Assembly: GCA_016207685.1 (NCBI GenBank)
Contig: JACQPE010000129.1
Coordinates: 1 to 34,697, forward strand
DNA from: Elusimicrobiota bacterium
Lineage (GTDB): Bacteria > Elusimicrobiota > Elusimicrobia > JACQPE01
Reading direction: 5' to 3'
Length of the DNA stretch: 34,697 nucleotides
Within the stretch, counting starts at the first letter, position 1, and each line of letters opens with the position of its first letter. This document shows, piece by piece, positions 8,406 to 16,622 of this stretch. The notes beneath the pieces are model-generated. The model was not told the DNA's origin and made no database searches. It was given only the letters and a program-made list of their open reading frames with translations. Made by a program: the position numbers and the translations under genes.

Positions 8406-9178
8406 TTCAATGGCTGGGAGTCGCAACGCTGTGGCAAAGAGAACTTCTGCGCTTTTATCGGGACCGAGCGCGCGTCATAGGCGCCTTTGTGCCGCCCGTT
8501 GTTTTTTGGCTTTTGATCGGATCCGGGATCGGCCGCTCGCTCCGTGTTCCGGGAACCTTAACCGGCATGAGTTATCTGCAGTATTTCTTTCCAGGAACGA
8601 TTCTGCTGGTCGCGCTTTTTACGGCCATTTTCTCCACCATCTCCATAATTGAAGACCGCAGGGAAGGATTCCTCCAATCCGTCCTTGTGTCGCCGATCTC
8701 CCGCTTAAGCCTGGTCCTGGGAAAAATTTTGGGCAGCGCCACGCTGGCTTTCCTGCAAGGCGCCGCTTTTTTAGTATTGGCGCCCGCGGTTCATATTCAT
8801 CCGGGCCTAGCCGGATTCATCAATGCGCTAATTCTTTTAGGAATCGCCTCACTGGGGCTTTCGGCCCTAGGCTTTTTGATCGCATGGATGCTCGATTCGA
8901 CGCAGGGATTCCACTCGATCATGAATCTCTTTCTCATCCCCATGTGGCTTCTCTCCGGAGCGCTCTTTCCCGCCGGTGGCGCCGCTTCATGGCTTCGGTT
9001 CGTCATGAAATTTAATCCCCTTTACTATGCCATGAATATCCTGCAGGCCAACTTAACCGCCTCATGGATGAATCCGCGCGCGCATTGGCTCGCCCCGGGA
9101 ATTGATTTTCTGGCCATCTGCGCTTTTACTTTGGTTCTGATCATGGCGGCGGCTTGGGCCGCGGAAAAAAATTCGTGA
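8402..9178 (+). CDS. ABC-2 type transporter permease
   Basis: This 258-residue protein has six predicted membrane helices in the ABC-2 layout. The N-terminal WQRELLRFYRDRARV and the cytoplasmic loop IIEDRREGFLQSVLVSPISR are typical coupling-helix regions of DrrB/YadH-type exporters, and the helix pair around LFLIPMWLLSGALFP is the usual ABC-2 end signature. It overlaps its ATPase by 4 bp (ATGA) and its stop shares one base with the next start (TGATG). Together with 7467-8405 it should form a 2+2 exporter. The substrate cannot be read from the sequence. Confidence 0.9.
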   Translation: MIQWLGVATLWQRELLRFYRDRARVIGAFVPPVVFWLLIGSGIGRSLRVPGTLTGMSYLQYFFPGTILLVALFTAIFSTISIIEDRREGFLQSVLVSPISRLSLVLGKILGSATLAFLQGAAFLVLAPAVHIHPGLAGFINALILLGIASLGLSALGFLIAWMLDSTQGFHSIMNLFLIPMWLLSGALFPAGGAASWLRFVMKFNPLYYAMNILQANLTASWMNPRAHWLAPGIDFLAICAFTLVLIMAAAWAAEKNS

Positions 9179-9600
9179 TGCCCGCCTGGCCCTCCTTCAA
9201 TGCCGGCCTCAACTTTCTTGGGGCCTGTTTGCTGACGCTTGGGTATTTCATGATCCGCCGCCGCCAAGTCAAGCTGCATCGCCTCTGCATGAGCCTGGCG
9301 TTTGCGGTTTCAATCGTATTTCTAATTTCTTATCTCCTCTACCATTACCAAGCAGGCTCGGTCAAATTCCAAGGAATAGGCGCTTTGCGAACGATTTACC
9401 TGGGAATTCTCATCAGCCATACGGCATTGGCGGCTTTAGTGCCGCCCCTGGCCCTGCGCACCATGTATTTAGCCCTTAAAAAGCGCTATGCAGAGCACCG
9501 CCGGGCCGCCCGTTGGACGCTTCCCGTCTGGCTCTATGTCTGCGTCACCGGCGTGATCGTCTATTTGATGCTCTACTTTCTCCCATTGTTTCATGCATGA
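9178..9600 (+). CDS. DUF420 membrane protein, CtaM-like oxidase assembly factor
   Basis: This 140-residue protein has four helices and matches the DUF420 pattern: FNAGLNFLGACLLTLGYFMI, KLHRLCM, SYLLYHYQAG, RTIYLGILISHTALA, and the end segment PVWLYVCVTGVIVYLMLY. Several histidines sit near helix ends. In Bacillus the DUF420 protein CtaM (YozB) is needed for activity of heme A-containing oxidases, and DUF420 genes commonly close cox operons, as here. ATG 9178 overlaps the permease stop. An in-frame ATG at 9154 lies inside the permease gene and is less likely. The 3' end overlaps the convergent oxidoreductase gene by 10 bp. Confidence 0.85.
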   Translation: MPAWPSFNAGLNFLGACLLTLGYFMIRRRQVKLHRLCMSLAFAVSIVFLISYLLYHYQAGSVKFQGIGALRTIYLGILISHTALAALVPPLALRTMYLALKKRYAEHRRAARWTLPVWLYVCVTGVIVYLMLYFLPLFHA

Positions 9601-10625
9601 TAGGACTGCTTAAGAATTTTCATGATGCTCAAGCCGTGAGTGAATTTTAATGGCGAATCCTTGGGTTTAATGGAGCCATCCAAAAGAGCTTCGTAATGAA
9701 GCATTTCGCGGTAGAAATCATCAGGGCGTTTTTTGGGGAAAATTTTTTCCATGGGCGATTTCCCCTCTTGTTGATACCGAACCAAATCTCCTTCGGGGAC
9801 GCCGTTGCAGAACCATTCGATAAAACCCTTGTCTCCTTGAAGCTTGGCCCATTTGCGCGCGGGAATGGTCACCACATCTTGAATAACGCGGCCCATGCCC
9901 CCCTTTTCGCTTTTTAAGGAAAAAGCGGCGATTTGATCATATTCGGCTCCGTTAATCCGGCGGATATCCAACATGGCTTGGGTTTCTTGAGCCGCTCCCC
10001 ATCCCAAAGAAACGCTCAAAAATTCCCAAAGGTGCAGCGCGTGCGAATGTTCCCCTCCAGCGCCGCCGCCGCGCTTCCAATAACCCAAATAGCTATCCCC
10101 AGGGCCGGCCAGCCATGGGTGCGCGCCAAAAATGCCTTTCCAGTGTTCCCGGAATTCAACATCAATCGTTTGAATCGCGCCGACAAAACCATCTTTTGCC
10201 AATTTCAGCATGGCTTCAATGCTGTCGGAAATTGAATGGTCATAACCCACGGTAACGATTGTGCCGGGATGACGCTTCAATAGTTTTTCAAAGTCTTCAA
10301 TACCAGCCAAGTCCGGCGTGCAGAGAGGTTTTTCAATATGCAAAAGGCGGGGGTTTTCCTCGATAGCCCGAAGGGCAATTTTCATATGCGTGTCCGGAGG
10401 CGTGCCGATCATGATTAAGTCAAACCCTCCGGCAGGCTCTGCTCCACTCTTAAAAAGCTTAATCGCGTCATCCCAGGAGCCATAACGTTTGGGATAAATA
10501 TCGTTTTTTGTTCTATCCAATGCCTTCGGGTCGGCGTCAACAATGGCCACGCTCCAACCCATGCGCCGCGCTGCTTGGGCCAAATGGTTCCCAATGGAGC
10601 CGGCGCCAATAATTTTAACTTTCAT
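9591..10625 (-). CDS. Gfo/Idh/MocA family NAD(P)-dependent oxidoreductase
   Basis: This 344-residue protein begins with a Rossmann fold (KIIGAGSIGNHLAQAARRMG) and has a conserved IGTPPDTH and the family hallmark EKP at 98-100 (HIEKPLCTP). A C-terminal alpha/beta domain follows, containing GGEHSHALHLWEFL near residue 190. Such enzymes oxidise or reduce sugars and cyclitols. The substrate is unknown. ATG 10625 is chosen because upstream in-frame codons come from a REP-like repeat. It is the last gene of the leftward transport block, and its 3' end overlaps the convergent DUF420 gene, leaving no room for a terminator between them. Confidence 0.88.
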   Translation of the reverse strand: MKVKIIGAGSIGNHLAQAARRMGWSVAIVDADPKALDRTKNDIYPKRYGSWDDAIKLFKSGAEPAGGFDLIMIGTPPDTHMKIALRAIEENPRLLHIEKPLCTPDLAGIEDFEKLLKRHPGTIVTVGYDHSISDSIEAMLKLAKDGFVGAIQTIDVEFREHWKGIFGAHPWLAGPGDSYLGYWKRGGGAGGEHSHALHLWEFLSVSLGWGAAQETQAMLDIRRINGAEYDQIAAFSLKSEKGGMGRVIQDVVTIPARKWAKLQGDKGFIEWFCNGVPEGDLVRYQQEGKSPMEKIFPKKRPDDFYREMLHYEALLDGSIKPKDSPLKFTHGLSIMKILKQSYHA

Positions 10626-10628
10626 TGA

Positions 10629-10745
10629 AAATTGGGGTCGAAATTGGGGTCGCATCTCAACATTTTACATTTGAGAGCAAGGAATACACGGGATAAAATA
10701 AGTGAAAAAAAATGACGAGATATAAAATGTTGAGACGTGACCCCA
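10629..10745. repeat. REP-like inverted repeat between solute-binding protein and oxidoreductase genes
   Basis: A 12-bp unit (AAATTGGGGTCG) occurs twice in tandem at 10629-10652. Overlapping it is a long inverted repeat with arms of 23 bp at 10645-10667 and 10723-10745 that match at 21 of 23 positions. The right arm ends exactly where the stop codon of the upstream gene begins (10746). The GGGGTC...CTCAACATTTTA arms resemble repeats that accompany REP-associated tyrosine transposases. No transposase is present in this window. In mRNA it would form a long hairpin between the two genes. Confidence 0.8.
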
Positions 10746-12470
10746 TTATTCTTTTGAGATGCCGTAGAAATAGACGCCTGGAAACATGGGATTCCAGTAG
10801 AAGCCCTTGACCCAGTCGCGCATCGCTCGGAATACCAAGGGTTGATCCGTGTAGATTTGAGGAACCTCTTCAAACGCCATTTCTTGAAGTTTGAAATAAA
10901 TCATCTCCCTTTTTTTGGCGTCTATCGTCACGTTGGCCTCGTCAATCATCCGGTCCCACTCCGGGTAGCCAAATCCCTGGCGCAATGGATAGCTGCCGCG
11001 AGAATGCAAAAATGCGTAGGCAAAGTTGTGCGGATCCGTGTAATCAGCGGTCCAGCCGATTTTAAAAATGGGAAGCTTGTGCGCCCGGCTTTCAGCAAGA
11101 TAGGTTGACCACTGAATGCCGCGCAGATCAATCTTAAATTTTGAATTTAGAGCCTCGACGCCGCGTTTGAGGATTTCACAGGCCATCTGCCGGTAAGTGT
11201 TGTTGGCATCGTAATAAATGGCCATGCGAAAACCCTTATCCCAAACTTGGCCGCCCCATGCTTGTTCAAGATATTTTTTGGCCTTGACGGAATCATATAA
11301 ATAGACGGGTTGCTTAGGGTTGTAGCCGAGCATCTCTTTGGGCATGAAGCCCGTCGGACGGTTCGCTTTGCCCCGGAGAATTTCTTTGATATAGACGTCG
11401 GCGTCAAAAGCGTGGGCGAATCCCTTGCGGACATTTTTATCCGTAAAGAAATCCGGAGGAATGCCTTCGCCGTCAAGTTTTCCCGAATAGATGGCGGTGT
11501 TGCCGGCCGTGCTGATCTTGAAGGTAAAATAAAGAGCCTCAACCCGGACATAAGGAAAATCATAAAGCTTAACCCCCGGCAAATGGGCCAGTTGAGGCTC
11601 GTATTGGCGGCCCTGGGTTTCATCGAGATAATCAGCGTCGCCGGAAGCCAACAGAAGCTTGCGCGTCCCAAATTCCCCAACGCCCTTGATGATAACGCGT
11701 TCCAAAACCGCGGGCTGGCGCCAATATTTCTCATGGCGGACCAAGGAGATTTGTTTCAAGTTCTTATCCCAGCGCTCGAGCATAAAGGGGCCAGTGCCGT
11801 TCATGTTGGCATAAAGAAATGAGGCTTCTTTCTTGGGATTGTTGAATTTCTGCCATGTTGTCGGCTCGCCGTCCCAATCGCCGTTTTTAATGGCCCAAGT
11901 CTTGCTCACCACATAGCTCTGCATGGGCATGATCGAAAGAAACGGCCCATACGGTTTTTTTAATTTAATAACCAGCGTTTCTTTATCACAGGTAATTCTG
12001 GAAAATAAATCAGGGGTATCCACAACAATGGCGCCGGTTTCATCGCGCGTGCCGGGCAATCCGGCAATGGGCTCCAAGAGCAGTTCTGACGGCCCACCGG
12101 CGCGGTCATAGAGCATAAAACGGAGCATGGAGTAGCGCACGTCCTCGCAGGCGAGGGTTCCACCTTGGTGAAAGTTCACGCCCTGGCGTATAGGGAATTT
12201 ATAAATAAGTCCATCGCTGGAAATGAGGTCATTGTGGCGCGAGGGCACGGCTTCAGAAAGGATAGGGACGTAATCGTTGACGGATTCGCGTTTATAAAAA
12301 ATAAGTGGCTCATAGACATTCATCAGCGCTTCGTAGCTGGCCGTGTCAAAAGCCCAGGCCGGGTCCAGGCTATCAAGGTCACCACTGGATTTGATCTCAA
12401 TGAAAGTGCCAGGATTTTTAACGGGCGCGGACAAAACGCCCAAAGTCCAAGGTCCAAAATCAAAAGTCAA
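10746..12470 (-). CDS. family 5 extracellular solute-binding protein (peptide ABC), copy 2
   Basis: This is a DppA/OppA-type periplasmic binding protein, about 575 residues. Family landmarks are GDLDSLDPAWAFDTASYEAL near the N-terminus, NGTGPFMLERWDKN, DKNVRKGFAHAFD, and GWTADYTDPHNFAYAFLHSRG. It is a paralogue of the protein encoded next to it (12547-14334): VKNPGTF versus VKNPDTF marks the start of alignable sequence. The 5' end is uncertain. TTG 12470 is the only common start codon in frame, but it gives a signal without a basic n-region. The frame stays open back to a stop at 12576-12578 and reads KREIFFVFFILLTF just before the TTG, a good signal core, with only ATT (12494) or ATA (12542) as possible starts. 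That stretch is encoded by a heptamer repeat. Confidence 0.88.
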   Translation of the reverse strand: MTFDFGPWTLGVLSAPVKNPGTFIEIKSSGDLDSLDPAWAFDTASYEALMNVYEPLIFYKRESVNDYVPILSEAVPSRHNDLISSDGLIYKFPIRQGVNFHQGGTLACEDVRYSMLRFMLYDRAGGPSELLLEPIAGLPGTRDETGAIVVDTPDLFSRITCDKETLVIKLKKPYGPFLSIMPMQSYVVSKTWAIKNGDWDGEPTTWQKFNNPKKEASFLYANMNGTGPFMLERWDKNLKQISLVRHEKYWRQPAVLERVIIKGVGEFGTRKLLLASGDADYLDETQGRQYEPQLAHLPGVKLYDFPYVRVEALYFTFKISTAGNTAIYSGKLDGEGIPPDFFTDKNVRKGFAHAFDADVYIKEILRGKANRPTGFMPKEMLGYNPKQPVYLYDSVKAKKYLEQAWGGQVWDKGFRMAIYYDANNTYRQMACEILKRGVEALNSKFKIDLRGIQWSTYLAESRAHKLPIFKIGWTADYTDPHNFAYAFLHSRGSYPLRQGFGYPEWDRMIDEANVTIDAKKREMIYFKLQEMAFEEVPQIYTDQPLVFRAMRDWVKGFYWNPMFPGVYFYGISKE

Positions 12471-12539
12471 TAAAATAAAAAAAACGAAAAAAATTTCCCT
12501 CTTCGAGTCTGGACGTTGGACTCTGGACGTTGGACTCTT
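12441..12539. repeat. inverted heptamer-repeat element at the tandem binding-protein junction
   Basis: The left arm (12441-12468) is four heptamers: CAAAGTC, CAAGGTC, CAAAATC, AAAAGTC. The right arm (12505-12539) is five: GAGTCTG, GACGTTG, GACTCTG, GACGTTG, GACTCTT. Read in reverse complement the right arm gives CAGAGTC and CAACGTC units, so the arms are inverted copies. The spacer (12469-12504) is A-rich on this strand, thus T-rich on the coding strand of the leftward genes. The element starts 8 bp after the stop of the upstream gene and is translated at the 5' end of the downstream one. Confidence 0.85.
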
Positions 12540-12546
12540 TATGCCC

Positions 12547-14334
12547 CTATCCCTTTTTCGCGCCGTTGGCGCCGTCTAGAGATTTGGAGAGCCAGTAGAA
12601 ATAAAAATAGTCCGGGAAAATGGGGTTGGGCACGAATCCCTGCACCCAGTCGCGAAGAGGCATAGGCTGGAGCGTTGAAATGCCGAAGACAAAGGGGGCG
12701 TCGTCGTACGCGATTTTTGTCAAGTCAAAATACATCGCCTCACGTTTTTTGGGATCAACTTCAAGAATGGCCTTTTCAACAATTTGCGTGGCCTTGGGGT
12801 TATTGTAATTGTAGCGTTCCGATTGGGCACCGTCTTTGTGCATGTAGGTGAAGGCGAAATTGTGAGGATCAGGGTAATCCGCCAGCCATGCCGTATAGCG
12901 CATAGGCAGCTTTTTAACGCTTTCGTCGCTAAGCATCGTGGACCAAAGAATAGGCCGGACATCAACCTGAAATTTGGGGTTGACGGACTCGACGTTTTTC
13001 TTGAAGATGTTGCTCGCTGTTTGGCGGATATCGTTGCCCGCATTAAAGGGCAAGACCATTTTGAACCCCGTTTCCCAAAGCTTGCCGCCAAAGGCTTTTT
13101 GAAAATGCTCTTTGGCCTTTTGAAAGTCCACCTCCCGGACCGATTGCTTGGCGTTGTAGCCAATCAGCGAAGGCGGGATGCAGCCGCGGGCGATTTTGGC
13201 CTTTTTGCGGTAAATTTGATCCACGACTACGTTTTGGTCATAGGCGTAAACAAATCCAAGGCGCACGTCCTTGTCCGCAAAAAAATCAGGCGGGATGCCT
13301 TTGCCATCGAGTTTGCCGGAGCCGATATAAGAATTCGCGGTTGCGTTGATGTTCCAGTTGAATTGAAATACCGCGCTGATATCAAGCACCGGAATATCAA
13401 CCATCTTGACGCCGGGAATGTCGGCCACTTGGGGCTCAAGCTGATTTGAGACATAAATCGCGTCGGCATCGCCCTTGGCCAGAAGAAGGCGGCGCGTATT
13501 AAAATCGTCAACTTTTTTGATGACCACCCTTTTAAGTTTCGCCGGACCCCGGAAGTAATTGTCGTTGCGGACCAAAGTGATTGTTTTCGTATTTTTATCC
13601 CAATTCTCAAGCATGAAGGGTCCTGTGCCGTTGGTATTGGCAAAAAAATAGCTGGTCTCTTTTTTTGGATTGTTAAACTTTTTCCAGGTGTCCTCGGTTC
13701 CATCCCATTCTCCATGCGTGGCGGCCCAGGCCTTGCTTTGCGTGTAGCTCCATTGAGCCATGAGAGTGATAAAAGGAGCGAAGGGCTTGGCCAGATGAAT
13801 GGAAAGTTTCTGGCCGTCAATTTTAATGCGATCATCTAAGGCTTTATAGTCGAGCGTGATGTTTCCCTGATCATCTCTTGTCGAGGAAGCTCCGGCAATC
13901 GGATCTAAAAGAAGGGACGAGGGGCCGCCGGCGCGGTCCTGAAGCATGAAGCGCATGAGGGAGTATTTAATGTCCTCGGGCGTCATTTCGCTTCCATCGT
14001 GAAACTTGACGCCCTTTTTAATTTTAAAAGTGTAGGTCAAGCCATCCGCGGAGATGCCGCCATTTTTCTTGCTGGGCACTTCCTCCGCTAAAACCGGCGT
14101 GAATTCTTTGACCGATGCCCCTTTATAAAGAATAAGATTGTCATAAATTTGGAAAATCACTTGGTGGCTCGCCGTGTCATAAGCATAGGCCGGATCCAGC
14201 GTGTCAATGTCGCCGATTGTCGCATAGAAAAAAGTATCTGGATTTTTGACTTGAGAAATAATATCGGCGGAGAGTGGACGAAGAGGCAATCCGGTCAAAA
14301 CCGCAATCGCCAGAGGCAGCATTTTTTGAATCAT
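12547..14334 (-). CDS. family 5 extracellular solute-binding protein (peptide ABC), copy 1
   Basis: This 595-residue DppA/OppA-type protein starts MIQKMLPLAIAVLTGLPLRPLSADI, a clear Sec signal with probable cleavage after LSA. The mature part has the family motifs GDIDTLDPAYAYDTASHQVI, YTFKIKKGVKFHDGSEMTPEDIKYS (a classic SBP_bac_5 segment), NGTGPFMLENWDKN, DKDVRLGFVYAYD and WLADYPDPHNFAFTY. It captures peptides or similar solutes in the periplasm for an ABC importer whose ATPases are encoded just upstream (33 bp). The start is supported by GAGTTGCC sequence before the ATG on the coding strand. It is paralogous to the next gene over its whole length, so the pair arose by tandem duplication. 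Confidence 0.93.
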   Translation of the reverse strand: MIQKMLPLAIAVLTGLPLRPLSADIISQVKNPDTFFYATIGDIDTLDPAYAYDTASHQVIFQIYDNLILYKGASVKEFTPVLAEEVPSKKNGGISADGLTYTFKIKKGVKFHDGSEMTPEDIKYSLMRFMLQDRAGGPSSLLLDPIAGASSTRDDQGNITLDYKALDDRIKIDGQKLSIHLAKPFAPFITLMAQWSYTQSKAWAATHGEWDGTEDTWKKFNNPKKETSYFFANTNGTGPFMLENWDKNTKTITLVRNDNYFRGPAKLKRVVIKKVDDFNTRRLLLAKGDADAIYVSNQLEPQVADIPGVKMVDIPVLDISAVFQFNWNINATANSYIGSGKLDGKGIPPDFFADKDVRLGFVYAYDQNVVVDQIYRKKAKIARGCIPPSLIGYNAKQSVREVDFQKAKEHFQKAFGGKLWETGFKMVLPFNAGNDIRQTASNIFKKNVESVNPKFQVDVRPILWSTMLSDESVKKLPMRYTAWLADYPDPHNFAFTYMHKDGAQSERYNYNNPKATQIVEKAILEVDPKKREAMYFDLTKIAYDDAPFVFGISTLQPMPLRDWVQGFVPNPIFPDYFYFYWLSKSLDGANGAKKG

Positions 14335-14366
14335 GGCAACTCCTTAATAAATTTTGTCAAAGTGTA

Positions 14367-15410
14367 TCAATTTACGATGACGGTTTCGATTTTGTCTTTA
14401 AAGTGAATAGCGGCGGGAGAGGGTTGATTGCTAAATGGAGCGATGGGGCAGAGGGCGCCGTGTCCGGAGGCGGTTTCAACCCAAGCGGGTTCATCTTTCC
14501 GGCACGATTCTTGAACGAAACGGCACCGGGGATGAAAATAACATCCGGTGGGCGGATTAAGGGGGCTGGGAACATCGCCTGTCAGGAGAATTCTCGGGCG
14601 TTCGCGCAGGCCGGGGTCGGGAATGGGGCAAGACGAGAGCAAGGCTTCCGTATAGGGATGCTGCGGGTTGGTAAATACTTCCCGGCTGGGCGCAAGTTCC
14701 ACAATGCGGCCCAGATACATGACGGCCACGCGGGTGGCGATATGCTTGACCACGGATAAGTCATGGGAGATAAAAAGATAAGTCAAGCGCAATTTTTTCT
14801 GGAGATGATCCAATAGATTGAGAACCTGCGCCTGAATGGAAACGTCGAGCGCGCTCACCGGCTCATCGCAAACAATCACCTTGGGATTTAAAGCCAGCGC
14901 CCGGGCAATGCCGATGCGCTGGCGCTGCCCTCCTGAAAATTCATGCGGGTAACGCTCCGCGTGATGGCTGGCCAAACCTACAAGGTTAAGAAGTTCATTC
15001 ACGCGCTCTTGCATCTCCCCTCCCCTGGCCGTCTGATGAATAATGAGAGGTTCGGCAATGACGTCTTTGATTTTCATGCGAGGATTAAGACTGGAAAAGG
15101 GGTCTTGAAAAACGATTTGCACTTGGGAGCGGAAATTTTTCCATTGCGCTTTGTCGGAACTCCAGAGATCGCGGCCTTTAAACAAAACGGCGCCCTCCGT
15201 GGGCGTTTCCAGGCCCATAATGAGCCTTCCGAGCGTTGATTTGCCGCAGCCTGTTTCACCCACAATTCCCAGGGTTTCCCCCTCATGAATGTCCAGATTG
15301 ACGCCGTCAACCGCCTTGACCGTTCCTAAAATTTTTTTTCTGATGACGCCTTTGGACAGAATAAAGTATTTTTTAAGATTTTTTGCTTGAAGAATAATTT
15401 CGGAATTCAT
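14367..15410 (-). CDS. oligopeptide/dipeptide ABC transporter ATPase, DppF/OppF type
   Basis: This 347-residue ATPase has Walker A GETGCGKS (51-58), FQDPFSSLNPRMKI, signature SGGQR (159-163), Walker B KVIVCDEP (177-184) and the H-loop ISHDLSVV. The C-terminal extension HPYTEALLSSCPIPDP followed by GCYFHPRCRFVQESC is the oligopeptide-type domain with its conserved cysteines. The basic insert LSKGVIRKKILGTVKAVDGV near the N-terminus is typical of OppF/DppF. The ATG overlaps the DppD stop by 4 bp. It would pair with DppD beneath two permeases, which are not in this window. Confidence 0.95.
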   Translation of the reverse strand: MNSEIILQAKNLKKYFILSKGVIRKKILGTVKAVDGVNLDIHEGETLGIVGETGCGKSTLGRLIMGLETPTEGAVLFKGRDLWSSDKAQWKNFRSQVQIVFQDPFSSLNPRMKIKDVIAEPLIIHQTARGGEMQERVNELLNLVGLASHHAERYPHEFSGGQRQRIGIARALALNPKVIVCDEPVSALDVSIQAQVLNLLDHLQKKLRLTYLFISHDLSVVKHIATRVAVMYLGRIVELAPSREVFTNPQHPYTEALLSSCPIPDPGLRERPRILLTGDVPSPLNPPTGCYFHPRCRFVQESCRKDEPAWVETASGHGALCPIAPFSNQPSPAAIHFKDKIETVIVN

Positions 15411-16468
15411 GCGCGGGCAGCCTCGATAAGATGATTCATTTGCGCCTTGTGAAAAATTTCCACAGGGGCGCTGGAGCGCATGACTGGATCATGCAAAAGG
15501 CAGCTTGCCGTTTGGTTGGCACGGGACGGCAAGAGCTTGATGTTTCCTTTGCGGCAAGAGTCCCAAGCATAAGCGCAACGCGGCGCAAATAAGCAACCTT
15601 CGGGGGACTTGGCGAGATTGGGCGGCTGGCCCTCGATGGGAATCAAGCGTTCCGTTTGCTCGTTGAGTTTAGGTATGGAGTTTAAGAGTCCCCAAGTATA
15701 AGGATGGCTGGGCGTTTGAAAAATTTGCTTGATATTCGTGCGCTCCGCGGGCTTGCCCGCGTACATGACGATCACCTCATCGCAAATCTCAGCCACAACC
15801 CCGAGGTTATGCGTGATCAAAATAACGGCCATTTTATAGTCGTTTTGCATTTCTCGCATAAGGTTTAAAATTTGCGCTTGAATCGTCACATCGAGAGCCG
15901 TGGTGGGCTCATCCGCGATCAGAATATCCGGCTTCATGGCCAAGGACATGGCGATCATAGCGCGCTGGCGCATGCCGCCGCTAAAGGCATGGGGATAATC
16001 AAAGACGCGCTTGGCGGCATGGGGAATGCCGACCCTGTCAATGAGCTTGACCGTTTGATCCCAGGCGGCGGCTGCCGTGGCTCCCTCATGGTGCCGGATG
16101 GATTCGGCGATTTGCTCGCCTACGGTGAGCACGGGGTTGAGGCTCGTCATGGGCTCTTGAAAAATCATGGCAATGCGGTTGCCGCGGATGGCCTGCATTT
16201 GACGGGGCGGCAGTTTTAAGAGATCAACGGATTTTTCAGCGCCTTGGGAGCGAAAAAGGATTTCTCCTGAAATAATTTTTCCCGGAGGGTCGGGGATGAG
16301 CCGCAAAATGGAAAGCGCGTGCACGCTCTTGCCGCAGCCGGATTCGCCGACAATACCCAGGGTTTTTCCCGGCCAAAGATCGTACGAAATGCCGTCAACC
16401 GCGCGGACCACTCCTTCTTCGGTAAAAAAATAAGTTTTAAGGTCGTTAACAGATAAAACAGGGTTCAT
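15407..16468 (-). CDS. oligopeptide/dipeptide ABC transporter ATPase, DppD/OppD type
   Basis: This 353-residue ATPase has Walker A GESGCGKS (41-48), [15 protein letters not shown], signature SGGMR (163-167), Walker B DILIADEP (181-188), H-loop His220 in LITHNLGVV, and the C-terminal [12 protein letters not shown] with the cysteine-rich [15 protein letters not shown]. DppD-type features (SGGMRQR, VEICD-like [11 protein letters not shown]) separate it from DppF. The gene follows the RAM-domain gene by about 150 bp, a gap filled by a heptamer repeat, and overlaps dppF by 4 bp. Confidence 0.95.
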   Translation of the reverse strand: MNPVLSVNDLKTYFFTEEGVVRAVDGISYDLWPGKTLGIVGESGCGKSVHALSILRLIPDPPGKIISGEILFRSQGAEKSVDLLKLPPRQMQAIRGNRIAMIFQEPMTSLNPVLTVGEQIAESIRHHEGATAAAAWDQTVKLIDRVGIPHAAKRVFDYPHAFSGGMRQRAMIAMSLAMKPDILIADEPTTALDVTIQAQILNLMREMQNDYKMAVILITHNLGVVAEICDEVIVMYAGKPAERTNIKQIFQTPSHPYTWGLLNSIPKLNEQTERLIPIEGQPPNLAKSPEGCLFAPRCAYAWDSCRKGNIKLLPSRANQTASCLLHDPVMRSSAPVEIFHKAQMNHLIEAARA

Positions 16469-16473
16469 TTGAG

Positions 16474-16617
16474 GAGTTCCAAGTTCCAGGTTCCAAGTTC
16501 CAGGCAGGGAAATTCCGAGTTCCAGGTTCCAGGTTCCAGGTCAGAAGTAGCAGAAGAATCTAAATTTAAATTTGATGTTTCTGAACTTGGAACTCGGAAC
16601 TTGGAACTCGGAACTCC
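16474..16617. repeat. inverted heptamer-repeat element between RAM-domain and dppD genes
   Basis: The left arm (16474-16544) is about ten units of AAGTTCC/AGGTTCC/GAGTTCC type. One unit (AGGCAGG) and its neighbour are degenerate. The right arm (16583-16617) is five units alternating GAACTTG and GAACTCG, the reverse complement of the left-arm theme. The spacer (16545-16582) is mixed A/T/G and not T-rich on either strand. The element fills nearly the whole intergenic gap, is not translated as part of dppD, and ends 5 bp before the stop of the RAM gene. Confidence 0.9.
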
Positions 16618-16622
16618 CAATT

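Noticed and set aside
7680-8426. Long open frame opposite the ABC ATPase gene
   Set aside because: The sense strand encodes a complete ATPase with all motifs, and the antisense product resembles no protein.
12784-13449. Rightward open frame inside the first solute-binding protein gene
   Set aside because: The leftward frame is a clear family 5 binding protein; the rightward product is a shadow with no signal or motif.
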